Shown one piece after another: positions 1 to 8,469 of a DNA stretch of 64,000 nucleotides (positions are counted from its first letter, which is position 1; every line of letters begins with the position of its first letter). Source of the stretch: a virus; the IMG/VR virus record IMGVR_UViG_3300007512_001108, positions 1 through 64,000 of that record; one strand, 5' to 3'. The position numbers and the translations under genes were made by a program. The notes below the pieces were generated by a model that saw nothing but the letters and a program-made list of their open reading frames with translations, was not told the DNA's origin and ran no database searches.

Positions 1-524
1 TACTCTGTTCCTGTACTACCAAATCCACCTACACGGTTTGTTTTCTGTTCAGGTACTATTATACTTTCTTCTAGAGAATAGTCAAGTGTTTTTATTAATT
101 CTCCCTGTGCAATTCTTTCTCCGTGCTTAATGCGAACTTCATCTGCACTTGAATTGTATAGCATAATAAAAGTTTCGTGGTAGTAGTCGCTATCAACGAT
201 TCCTTCACCGTTTGGCATAATCAAACCTTTCTTTAAAGAAATGCTTGAACGAGGATGAAGTCTTACGGAGTATCCTTCTGGAATATCAAAGACCAATCCA
301 GTGGGGACAAGAACTCTCTCTGCGGGGGCGATTGAGAGTTGTAGTTCTTCTATGTCCGACCACTGGATTGTTTCTGGATTTATTTTTTCTTTGTGATTGT
401 CCATTCGGTAGACAGTTACAGGATTGTCAAGATATGCACATATATCAAAACAAGCAGAACCGTCTGTAGCGAATTTGGGGGATATAACTTCGTTATGAAG
501 TTTATAATATTTGAGTTGTTTCAC
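1..524 (-). CDS. dut: dUTPase (dUTP diphosphatase), 3' end cut by window edge
   Basis: Hydrolyses dUTP to dUMP and pyrophosphate, keeping uracil out of phage DNA and feeding dTMP synthesis. 174 codons are visible; the gene runs off the left edge. All five trimeric dUTPase motifs can be read: I (ATDGSACFD, about residues 19-27), II (HPRSSISLKKGL), III (GIVDSDYY), IV (ERIAQGELI) and V (RVGGFGSTG, just before the edge). Little of the protein is therefore missing. A short insertion lies between motifs I and II. There is no ATG start. GTG at 524 is chosen because AAGGA lies 8 nt upstream; the in-frame GTG at 530 would be only 2 nt from it. The gene follows the giant repeat adhesin with a gap of about 36 nt. 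Confidence 0.9.
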   Translation of the reverse strand, partial: MKQLKYYKLHNEVISPKFATDGSACFDICAYLDNPVTVYRMDNHKEKINPETIQWSDIEELQLSIAPAERVLVPTGLVFDIPEGYSVRLHPRSSISLKKGLIMPNGEGIVDSDYYHETFIMLYNSSADEVRIKHGERIAQGELIKTLDYSLEESIIVPEQKTNRVGGFGSTGTE

Positions 525-560
525 TTTCACATTCCTTTACATAATATAGCATAAATTTAA

Positions 561-3500
561 TTAAAATCCATCAGTTCTTCTAACCCATACGCAGGAGTGT
601 ACATAATTTGGACATCCAGTAGAACCTGCAAGAGTAAATCCTTGTAGGTTTAAGAATACCTGTTGATTAGCACCTGCGGTATTTCCTGTACAGTAAGTAT
701 TTCCACATGTTGCGGCGTGGAAGTTTGTATAACTTCTACTGACTGCCATTCCGCTACAACCCGAAACTGGATTGCTTTGCATTCCTCCAATATATACTGT
801 TCCTGTGCAACCACCACCAGTACCTGTTTCAATACCAATTCGTTCAATTGTAGTTGTATATGGTCTGACATACAATGGATATGCAAGTCCCGTGTTGTCG
901 AAATCATCAGGACAGTGAATATAACCATTAATGAATTCTAAAACCCCAACAGTGTCATTGAATTCAATCATATATGGTCCAGATGTACCAGATACCGTTC
1001 CGAATGAATTTCCAAGATACTGTCCAGGTCCACCACTAAGTCCAACAATCTTATGATAACCACCAGTTCCACCAGAAGCAGTAATTCCTTGAACCTCTGT
1101 GGTGTAATAATATTGTACCCACTGACTATTACCAGTCATTCCGAATGGAGTAATAGTAACTGTACCAGTATTATCAAGATTGTCTAAGAAATCTCCAATG
1201 TATCTACCAGTACCATACTCACCGTTCTCTTCGAAGTTGTCGATGTATAGTTCGGTAGCCTCCATTAAGGAATCTCCTGCACCAGTTCCACCTAACTTAA
1301 AGAAACCGTAAGTTGGGTCTGAATCTGCTGTTCCAGATTTATAATGGAATGAGAATTGATTCGTACCAAGTGATGCGGTAGGTCCTGTGACTGCTGTGTC
1401 TTCGAAACACATCTTCCAAGGAACGACACCAGTGCTGGTTCTATCCATTGGAATGTGGTAATCTCCATAACTTCCGCTTGTGTAACCACCACTTGGTCCC
1501 CAAGTGTCAAGAGTCACACCTTGGAATCTGTGATATCCACCAGTACCTAAAGTATTTCCGTGAACATCATATGTAAATCTTGCCCATAGTTCGGCAGTAC
1601 CACCATTTAATCTTGTGAGTGTAATCTTTCCTGTTTGGTCTAATCCTGAAAGGAAGTCACCATCATATCTTAATCCACTTCCGTTTGGACTATAAGTGTC
1701 GATGTACATTTCGTTGATGGAACGAATATCTACAACAGTTGCACCACCACCAAGAGTAGTATACGCCGCTGAACCACCAGAAACTCCAAAGAATCCTGAA
1801 CCGGGGTCACGCATCGCTGTTGCACCTTGAGTCGCACCGTACCTATAAGTACAAGGATATGCTGGTGCATCTGGATGTGCAGTACTTCCACCACTACCTC
1901 CACCATCTTGTCCTTCATTCCATTCTGGCCAGTATGAAAGTACATATCGTTTACCTTCTTCGAGCATTGCAGTAGCACCACTTGCTCCATTATATGCCCG
2001 TACATGATTTCCTATAGTGTAATCATCAAAGTGCATCCAAGCGAAGGCGCCGATGGGCCCCTGATTTTCCCACCTACCCGAATACCAATAATTTACCCAT
2101 ACATCGGAAGTGATTCCTGAGAAATCCTCTGGTCGAATCATGACATTTCCTCTGCTCGGTAATGCTTGCATTTCATACCAAAGATTGCGATTACACGGAC
2201 CTGCTTCCCATTCGCTGGTAATTATTTGTTCTATTTGACCAAATGTTCCACCCGCATCAACGGTATTTTGGGTCAACCAAAATCCACCAGTACCTAAACA
2301 GTATCCCTGTCCTGGTCCACTGTTACATCCCCCATAACCTGAACAAGTCGATGCTCCTGTAACTCCTCTGAATTCGAAGGTGAAGTGGTATGGTTCACAG
2401 GTGTATCCTGCAACATTTTCAAAACACATTTTCCAAGGTACGACACCTGCACCACTTCTTTCTAGTGGAATATGGAAATCTCCATAACTTCCACTGGTAT
2501 ATCCACCAGATGGTCCCCACGCGGCAAGTGTCATTCCAGATAAGATTCTATATCCACCACTTCCACCTGTACCTGCGTGATAAGTGTAGTTGTACTTAGC
2601 CCATAGTTCAGATGTTGCACCCGCTAATCTTGTTAGTGTTACTTGACCTGTTTGTGATAATGAATCAAGGAAGTCACCATCGTATCTTAATCCACTTCCG
2701 TTTGGACTATAGTTGTCTATATAAAGTCCATTAATATAACGAATGTCTGCGACTGTTGCACCACCACCTAAAGTTGTATATCCAACTGATGCTCCAGAAA
2801 CTCCAAAGAATCCTTCGCCTGGGTCACGCATCGCTGTAGCACCCTGAGTCGCACCATATCTGTAAGTACAAGGATATGCTGGCGCGTCTGGATGTGCTGT
2901 AGCACCATCACCACTTTCTCCACCACCTTCATATGGATTGCACAACCATGTGGTAAAACGAACATTATATCGTTTTCCTATTTCTAGCATTGCTGTTGAA
3001 CCGCTGGCACTATTGTAATATGCTACTTGATTTCCATTTTGTAGATACCAATCATCCATCGAAAAGTGATGTAAACCACCACCAGAAGCAGTATGCCAAT
3101 TACCATGTGGAGTATTATACCATAAACCAACATATGCACCATCATATCCATTTACATAGTCTTCTGGTAAAATATCAATTCTTCCACAATTTGGAAGTCC
3201 CTGATACATAGTTGCTAAATCTCTAGAACAGGGGGATGCTTCATGTTGGTCTAGTAATACTTGGTTTACATCAGCAAATGTAGCACCACCAGTATCACCG
3301 ACAGTTGAAAGATATCTAAACCACATATCACCAGTAGCAGGTAAACTACCACCTGCATGCATTTGACTGTATGTATTGGTAGTTAATCCTCTGAATGTGA
3401 AAGTGTAATCACTTCCACATGTCGCTTCGATGCTGTTAAAAGTTAGAATTGATTTTTGTATTTCGTATACCGTAGTAGCAGTTGCTCCGTTTGGTCCGAA

Positions 3501-4799
3501 TGCATCAAGTGTCATTCCAGTAAATCTTACATATCCATCTTCACCAGTTCCACCAGAAACAGAAAATGCTGAATAATTATATCTTACCCATGTATTAGTT
3601 GCTGTATTTCCATATAAACCACGGAGTGTAATTTGACCAATTGTGTTTAGTGAAGATAAGAAAGGATTGTCGTTAATAAATCCTTCATTACTAGGCGCCA
3701 TATTATTCACATACAGTTCTGAAATTGTGTCTACATTGACGACTGCATAATCAGCACCTATAGCCGGGTTAACTACTCCACCAGATGCACCACTTCCACC
3801 AAGAGCAAACCTTGAAATACCAAAACCACCTGCGACTGTTCCTTCTAATGTAAATCCTAACCATCGGGGGACACCGTATCTCCTGATATGAGGATATGTT
3901 GGAGAAGGCGGGTCTTGTGTTGTACCGTCATCACCAGAATTACCACCACTACCACCAGAAACTCCATCACCACCTTCTGCACAGAAAGGATAGAATCTAA
4001 CTTCATATTCATTACCAGTAATAAATGCGGCACTTCCACCAGATGGTCCATCATAAGAATGTAATGCTTCGTTTTGGTCTATAACAAAGGTTTCATACCC
4101 TGCGGAAATTCCTCCGCTTTGTGTGAATCCACCAATATTATAGTGTTCTGAATAGTAGAATCTTGCCCATGCTTGGTTTGAACCAGACCACCCTTGAGGA
4201 AAAATATCAATTCTTCCGCAATAGGGAAGATTACTCATATAAGTACTCCAATTGCGGTTGCATGGGGTGTCTTCCCATCCATTGATTACAAGTTTATCTA
4301 GGTTCATAAATGTGCAACCAGAATCGTTTGCATCATCTATACTCCAGAATTTACCTTTTGTATAAAATCCTTGTGAGTCCTCTGTTCCACCACCATATTT
4401 GAAGTTAATTGCAGAACCGCAACCAGTTGCACCAGTACCACCAGTACCACCAGTACTTGCATCAGTAGAAACTTTTGTTGTTTTACCAGATTGTGAAGAT
4501 AAACTTAAACGAGTTTGTCTTTTAAAGGAGAGTTCACCATCATTGTCCATAGAAAGTTTTGCTTCTTTACCATCAGCAGACATCATATAAATTGAACCTG
4601 TACCAATGTACAGGTTTCTGAAGTAATTTGCAGTGTTTCCTAAGTCATAGGTGTCTACTGATAGAGGAACAACATGACTTGTTTCAAGAGTACCACCAAT
4701 GGATATTCCAGTGTTTGCTGTTAATGTTCCCGCGGGTCCAGTTGGTCCTTCGGGTCCTCTTGGTCCTGGTGTTCCTGGTCCGTTTACTGATATTGCCAT
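561..4799 (-). CDS. Giant repeat-built virion adhesin / tail-fibre-like protein (1412 aa)
   Basis: Probably a virion surface or fibre protein; no enzyme motif is visible. It opens with a short collagen-like run of Gly-X-Y triplets (GPRGPEGPTGPAG, about residues 13-25). A segment typical of T4-like marine fibres follows (FRNLYIGTGSIYMMSADGKE, about 60-80), then a Gly/Thr/Ser-rich body. The body is made of about four modules recurring roughly every 340 residues, each carrying versions of CNRN...LPxxGxIxIxPED, a Tyr/Trp-rich strand, AMLExGKRY and LxxLxQTGxxTLTRL. The C-terminus is Cys- and Gly-rich. The start has SD GAGAAGGAA. It sits between the glycan genes and dUTPase, about 42 kb from the other fibre genes. 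It may be a receptor-binding, capsid-decorating or glycosylated protein; the role is inferred from composition and repeats only. Confidence 0.7.
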   Translation of the reverse strand: MAISVNGPGTPGPRGPEGPTGPAGTLTANTGISIGGTLETSHVVPLSVDTYDLGNTANYFRNLYIGTGSIYMMSADGKEAKLSMDNDGELSFKRQTRLSLSSQSGKTTKVSTDASTGGTGGTGATGCGSAINFKYGGGTEDSQGFYTKGKFWSIDDANDSGCTFMNLDKLVINGWEDTPCNRNWSTYMSNLPYCGRIDIFPQGWSGSNQAWARFYYSEHYNIGGFTQSGGISAGYETFVIDQNEALHSYDGPSGGSAAFITGNEYEVRFYPFCAEGGDGVSGGSGGNSGDDGTTQDPPSPTYPHIRRYGVPRWLGFTLEGTVAGGFGISRFALGGSGASGGVVNPAIGADYAVVNVDTISELYVNNMAPSNEGFINDNPFLSSLNTIGQITLRGLYGNTATNTWVRYNYSAFSVSGGTGEDGYVRFTGMTLDAFGPNGATATTVYEIQKSILTFNSIEATCGSDYTFTFRGLTTNTYSQMHAGGSLPATGDMWFRYLSTVGDTGGATFADVNQVLLDQHEASPCSRDLATMYQGLPNCGRIDILPEDYVNGYDGAYVGLWYNTPHGNWHTASGGGLHHFSMDDWYLQNGNQVAYYNSASGSTAMLEIGKRYNVRFTTWLCNPYEGGGESGDGATAHPDAPAYPCTYRYGATQGATAMRDPGEGFFGVSGASVGYTTLGGGATVADIRYINGLYIDNYSPNGSGLRYDGDFLDSLSQTGQVTLTRLAGATSELWAKYNYTYHAGTGGSGGYRILSGMTLAAWGPSGGYTSGSYGDFHIPLERSGAGVVPWKMCFENVAGYTCEPYHFTFEFRGVTGASTCSGYGGCNSGPGQGYCLGTGGFWLTQNTVDAGGTFGQIEQIITSEWEAGPCNRNLWYEMQALPSRGNVMIRPEDFSGITSDVWVNYWYSGRWENQGPIGAFAWMHFDDYTIGNHVRAYNGASGATAMLEEGKRYVLSYWPEWNEGQDGGGSGGSTAHPDAPAYPCTYRYGATQGATAMRDPGSGFFGVSGGSAAYTTLGGGATVVDIRSINEMYIDTYSPNGSGLRYDGDFLSGLDQTGKITLTRLNGGTAELWARFTYDVHGNTLGTGGYHRFQGVTLDTWGPSGGYTSGSYGDYHIPMDRTSTGVVPWKMCFEDTAVTGPTASLGTNQFSFHYKSGTADSDPTYGFFKLGGTGAGDSLMEATELYIDNFEENGEYGTGRYIGDFLDNLDNTGTVTITPFGMTGNSQWVQYYYTTEVQGITASGGTGGYHKIVGLSGGPGQYLGNSFGTVSGTSGPYMIEFNDTVGVLEFINGYIHCPDDFDNTGLAYPLYVRPYTTTIERIGIETGTGGGCTGTVYIGGMQSNPVSGCSGMAVSRSYTNFHAATCGNTYCTGNTAGANQQVFLNLQGFTLAGSTGCPNYVHSCVWVRRTDGF
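1141..4320 (-). repeat. Tandem modules of about 1.0 kb inside the 1412-aa adhesin gene
   Basis: The coding region repeats a unit of roughly 330-345 codons. Markers for LxxLxxTGxxTLTRL fall near 3650, 2665, 1650 and 1175. Markers for CxRx...LPxxG fall near 4261, 3228 and 2193. Two neighbouring copies are very alike at DNA level: a block near 2697-2917 recurs near 1680-1900, offset 1017 nt (339 codons) at the AYPCTYRYGATQGATAMRDPG segment. The last unit is shortened. Limits are approximate because they were read by eye. Confidence 0.75.
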
Positions 4800-4818
4800 T
4801 TTCCTTCTCTCCCGATGA

Positions 4819-5274
4819 TTACCTTGTTACTGAACCGTTTACTTCAAATCTTCCCTGTATAAATCTTACTATAGAAGTTCCCGAATTTAATTCTAAATCA
4901 TAAAAATGTCTACCTGAAGGAATATAATTACTGCTAGTAGAATCTATTTCTATAAGAACTCCTCCACTCATACCTGTTCCACCTGTTGATGTTACTCCTA
5001 GTTTAATTCCACCAACACCTGCAACACCAGAACCTTGTGTAAATTCACCAGTTGAACCACCACTGGTTACTCCTCTGGTGTGTGCATTTCCACTAGAATC
5101 GACTGTGCTTCCGTGCAAACTCAATACCTTTTTATCCGCAATAATAGACCTTCTTACATCCATTTTTGCGGTATATTGTGTCAAATCTACACTGTTACCG
5201 TTATTATCTGTCCATTCCATATGATATGAAAATGATGTTCCTTGGTCTATAATTATATCAACTTCTGATGCCAT
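4819..5274 (-). CDS. Small putative virion structural protein (151 aa)
   Basis: No family identified with certainty. The N-terminus (DIIIDQGTSFSYHMEWTD, then DLTQYTAKMDVRRS) has the look of small beta-rich structural proteins encoded next to fibre genes in marine T4-like phages. The middle is Gly/Thr/Ser-rich, like the neighbouring adhesin, and the C-terminus (RHFYDLELNSGTSIVRFIQGRFEVNGSVTR) is beta-strand-like. ATG follows an AGGAAATAA Shine-Dalgarno. It is co-directional with the giant adhesin, 19 nt upstream of it, so it may be an attachment or assembly partner. No signal peptide or membrane segment is visible. Confidence 0.55.
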   Translation of the reverse strand: MASEVDIIIDQGTSFSYHMEWTDNNGNSVDLTQYTAKMDVRRSIIADKKVLSLHGSTVDSSGNAHTRGVTSGGSTGEFTQGSGVAGVGGIKLGVTSTGGTGMSGGVLIEIDSTSSNYIPSGRHFYDLELNSGTSIVRFIQGRFEVNGSVTR

Positions 5275-5322
5275 TTATTTCCTCTTTTATTATATAAATA
5301 TATTCCAAATATGTAGGTTTTT

Positions 5323-6672
5323 TTACTTTTTTACCTTCTTTCTTTTCTTATATTTAGTCTTTGGAGAACTCATTTTTGTACTTTTCTTTGGGGTGTTTTT
5401 CTTTTTTTGTTTCAATTCTTTCTTCTTTTTAGATTCTTCCATTTTATACATTACATCTCTTTGATGCTTTCTTTGTTGTTCTTGGAATTGAGATTTTTGA
5501 ATCTCATCAACTTTTTGATTATACATTTTAAGATTATTATCAATTCTTTCCTTTTCGGTGTCTGGGAATATATTATCTTCAAGAAGTTTTTTACAAGCAA
5601 TTTGACCACCTATGTAATCGTGACTATAAAAAGCAGTTGCCGCTAATTCGTCTAATGATTGCCATTTATACACATCATCGGATATAAAGAGAATATCGTG
5701 TTCTGGATATGGTATTTGACATGCTCTTTGAGCAAATAAATATGCGTGATTAAATTTTCCTGCTTGTCTATACAGTCTTGATAATTGATGTAAAGGTTCT
5801 GCACGAATTGGACGATATGCATATGCATCTAAGAATTTTTGTTGTATTGTTTCCCAAGGTTCATCCTTCAATACAGAACAGATTGCAACACGGAATAAAG
5901 AGTAATATGCTTCTTCTTCCCACCCACCAAGTTCTGCTCTCTTTTGATATGCTTCCATTGCATTGTCTACTTGCTGTGAATCAAAATATGATTGAGCAAG
6001 ATAGAACCAGTAACGATGATTGTCTGGGTCATAATATGGACTGTCTTCGTTGGTAACAGCATCAAGAAGCATATCAGCATCTCTTGAATACTTTTCTACA
6101 GGGTCTATACCTACATTTCTTGCACCCAATGTTCGTGCTTCGATGTGGTAATCTCCATAAACTCTTTGTTGGGAAAATGGTTTCTTATCACAATCAGCAT
6201 ATTCGTGGAGAATTCCAGTATAGTGCCAACCAATTCCTGTTTTGAATATTTGATTTCTCCACCAAGTAAAATCACCTCTCTGAATACACAAAGAATAAAC
6301 ATCATACTGTTTCATATTGGGTGGAAATTGGAAATCCCCATCAACAAAGTCATCCGCATCGATAACCCAAGCAAAGTCTGCTTTACCATCACAATTACGA
6401 AGTGATTCAGTTCTACTACCAATTCCTTTTGGAGAATCACCAAACCCTTTCCAATCTGAACGATATACTTTGCCTGGAACTCCATTCTTTTCCATAAACT
6501 TTTCTATCAGTTCGGGAGTTCCGTCAGTAGAACCTGTATCTGTGATATCATACCTATCGATATAAGGAAGCATAGACCTTAGACACTCTTCGATAATATG
6601 TGTTTCGTCTTTTACAATCATACAAAGAGTAATTGTAATATCTGGTGGTGTTATTTTTTTCACTTTACTCAT
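5323..6672 (-). CDS. Family 2 glycosyltransferase with TPR-like helices and lysine-rich tail
   Basis: Predicted to transfer a sugar from a nucleotide donor. The N-terminal GT-A domain (about residues 12-120) shows TLCMIVKDETHIIEECLRS, DTGSTDGTPE (45-54) and DADD (105-108), the usual GT2 donor/metal pattern. Residues about 200-370 are alpha-helical and TPR-like (FYLAQSYFDSQQVDNAMEAY and following). The last 50 residues are dominated by Lys, which could bind nucleic acid or an acidic surface. 449 aa is long for a bare GT2 domain because of these additions. It is the last gene of the glycan run. Its ATG lies 1 nt after the stop of the dehydrogenase gene. Acceptor and sugar are unknown. Confidence 0.85.
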   Translation of the reverse strand: MSKVKKITPPDITITLCMIVKDETHIIEECLRSMLPYIDRYDITDTGSTDGTPELIEKFMEKNGVPGKVYRSDWKGFGDSPKGIGSRTESLRNCDGKADFAWVIDADDFVDGDFQFPPNMKQYDVYSLCIQRGDFTWWRNQIFKTGIGWHYTGILHEYADCDKKPFSQQRVYGDYHIEARTLGARNVGIDPVEKYSRDADMLLDAVTNEDSPYYDPDNHRYWFYLAQSYFDSQQVDNAMEAYQKRAELGGWEEEAYYSLFRVAICSVLKDEPWETIQQKFLDAYAYRPIRAEPLHQLSRLYRQAGKFNHAYLFAQRACQIPYPEHDILFISDDVYKWQSLDELAATAFYSHDYIGGQIACKKLLEDNIFPDTEKERIDNNLKMYNQKVDEIQKSQFQEQQRKHQRDVMYKMEESKKKKELKQKKKNTPKKSTKMSSPKTKYKKRKKVKK

Positions 6673-6673
6673 A

Positions 6674-7522
6674 TCAAACTTCTTCCTTTTCTTTTAATAC
6701 AGCAGATTCGAAATCTGCCCAATCCCATTTATTTCTATAATTTTTATTCTGTTCCCAAATAGACTTTAAAATGATAGGGTCTAACTTATATTCTTCCATA
6801 GTATGTATTAGAGAATTTATATCTTTTGGGAAACAAGTTCCTCCAAATCCATAATTTCCATCTGGTCCTGGAACATCATAATGACTGTTCCCTATTCTGT
6901 TATCAGAAATTACACCCTTTACAATTGTATCGTAATTGATATTATTTATTTCGTCTACTAAAACTCTCATTTCGTTGAATATCATTACTTTTGATGCAAG
7001 AAAACAATTTGCAAAGTATTTTACACATTCTGATTCTGTTGATTTCATTGTAATTACTGGTATATCTGGAAAACACATTCTATAAAAGTCGTAAAGTGGT
7101 TCTATCCATTTTTTCTTTCCGCCAATTACATGTCTGTCTGCATTTATAAAATCTTCATTTGCTTTTGCCGCTGTCAAAAATTCTGGATTATGAATTATTT
7201 TTAGATGTGGATATTTTTCTCTCAACCTTTCTGTTGTTCCGATTGGAACGGTAGACTTAATTATGAAAATACCCTCACATATTGAAGGTAGTGTCGAAAA
7301 GAATTTTTCAACGATGGAAAGGTTGCACTTACCCCCTTCTATATCTACCATTGGTGTTGGAAGACAAACAAAAACAAATTCAGAAAATACTGCATCGTTA
7401 TAGTGGTGTGTACATCTTTCTGGTAGCGAATCATATATTCTAATATCTGCAAAATCCTTTAATCCGTTTGCAACTGCTCCTCCAACAAATCCATTTCCTA
7501 TAATTCCTATTGTTTTTTTCAT
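6674..7522 (-). CDS. Short UDP-glucose/GDP-mannose dehydrogenase family protein
   Basis: Family members oxidise C6 of a nucleotide sugar to the uronic acid using two NAD+. The Rossmann motif GNGFVGG is at residues 9-15, STVPIGTTE near 90-98, and the catalytic Cys is Cys230 in GFGGTCFPKD. The conserved central helix (ECVKYFANCFLASKV) is present. Length is 282 aa against about 390-450 for the family: the C-terminal UDP-binding domain is essentially missing, yet the catalytic Cys block is intact. Short forms of this kind occur in viruses. It overlaps the upstream exostosin-like gene by 4 nt (translational coupling). Substrate, UDP-glucose or another sugar, cannot be told from sequence. Confidence 0.85.
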   Translation of the reverse strand: MKKTIGIIGNGFVGGAVANGLKDFADIRIYDSLPERCTHHYNDAVFSEFVFVCLPTPMVDIEGGKCNLSIVEKFFSTLPSICEGIFIIKSTVPIGTTERLREKYPHLKIIHNPEFLTAAKANEDFINADRHVIGGKKKWIEPLYDFYRMCFPDIPVITMKSTESECVKYFANCFLASKVMIFNEMRVLVDEINNINYDTIVKGVISDNRIGNSHYDVPGPDGNYGFGGTCFPKDINSLIHTMEEYKLDPIILKSIWEQNKNYRNKWDWADFESAVLKEKEEV

Positions 7523-8469
7523 TGTATATAATCTTTCAAATGTTTAACAAATCCCACTGGTGTAAAATATTCTTTCCATATATTTCTATTTTTTACTTGT
7601 ATCTCTAAAATCCTACTTGCACTAAGATTTTTATGATAATCTACTAATATGTCTACAATATTATTTATATCTGATTCTGGTATAATTAATGCTTGTTCTT
7701 TCCAATCTATAATATTTTCATATGGTAATACACAGTCTGTATCTAATAATACTGGTATTCTTCCGTGAGATAAAACTTCTCCAAATCTAAAGGAAAAATT
7801 ACCTGCTCCTCTACAACAAAAACCATATAATGAATTTCTTATATTTGAATTGAATTCTTGTATTGCAATATGCTTTGGAATTCCTGGCGCCCAAAATCCA
7901 TTTCTTATAATAAAGTTAGTTTGTACCAAATCAGATTCGTGTAATAATCTAAGTCCTTCTACTCTGGTAGGGTGTGTAAGTCCACCACAAAACGAAATAT
8001 CTGGTTTTTCGTTTTTAAATTGTGATGTATTGCTTTGAAAGAAATCTGCACAGAATGGAGGTATTGCATATTCGTTTTTCTTTTTTGTGGATTTATAAAA
8101 TGATGTTCTGAGAATAATACACTCATCTCCTAATGGTAGTTCCTCTGCGGAATCGTCATTAAATATTACCATTATTTTCTTTCCAGCAGATTTTGCTTCT
8201 TCAATATACGGAGTAGCATCTGAATGTCCATATTTAAACGGAAGTAAGACCAAATCACAATCTTCAATAGAAGTTAATTTAATATAATTTTTTGCATCTC
8301 TTATAAGAATTTCAAAAACTGGTTTTCTATTATCTGGTGTATCATCTCGATTCAGATATTTGTGTTGTTGTTTTTCTGTTAGAAATGGAACAACTGCTGG
8401 CAATTCTCCTGTTGCACACAACCAATCGTCATTGAAGTTTTTTAAATTGATATAAACTTTAGTTTTCAT
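7519..8469 (-). CDS. Exostosin-like (GT47-type) glycosyltransferase
   Basis: The C-terminal half carries the exostosin-family signature: a Gly-rich turn followed by SFRFGEVLSHGRIPVLLDTD (about residues 225-245), where the Glu and the GRIPV step are typical of the donor-binding region. The N-terminal half (DCDLVLLPFKYGHSD, IMVIFNDDS) resembles the first Rossmann-like lobe of a GT-B fold. No transmembrane anchor is visible, unlike eukaryotic exostosins. It overlaps both neighbours by 4 nt. A second exostosin-like gene lies at 13434-14351. Sugar donor and acceptor are unknown. Confidence 0.7.
   Translation of the reverse strand: MKTKVYINLKNFNDDWLCATGELPAVVPFLTEKQQHKYLNRDDTPDNRKPVFEILIRDAKNYIKLTSIEDCDLVLLPFKYGHSDATPYIEEAKSAGKKIMVIFNDDSAEELPLGDECIILRTSFYKSTKKKNEYAIPPFCADFFQSNTSQFKNEKPDISFCGGLTHPTRVEGLRLLHESDLVQTNFIIRNGFWAPGIPKHIAIQEFNSNIRNSLYGFCCRGAGNFSFRFGEVLSHGRIPVLLDTDCVLPYENIIDWKEQALIIPESDINNIVDILVDYHKNLSASRILEIQVKNRNIWKEYFTPVGFVKHLKDYIQ

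Noticed and set aside
5293-5300. TATAAATA on the plus strand
   Set aside because: It matches the late motif but points away from all genes into the 3' side of the GT2 gene; no plus-strand gene follows.
7662-7669. TATAAATA on the minus strand inside the exostosin-like gene
   Set aside because: It is about 140 nt inside coding sequence before the next start, with no extended AG context; a chance match in AT-rich DNA is likely.
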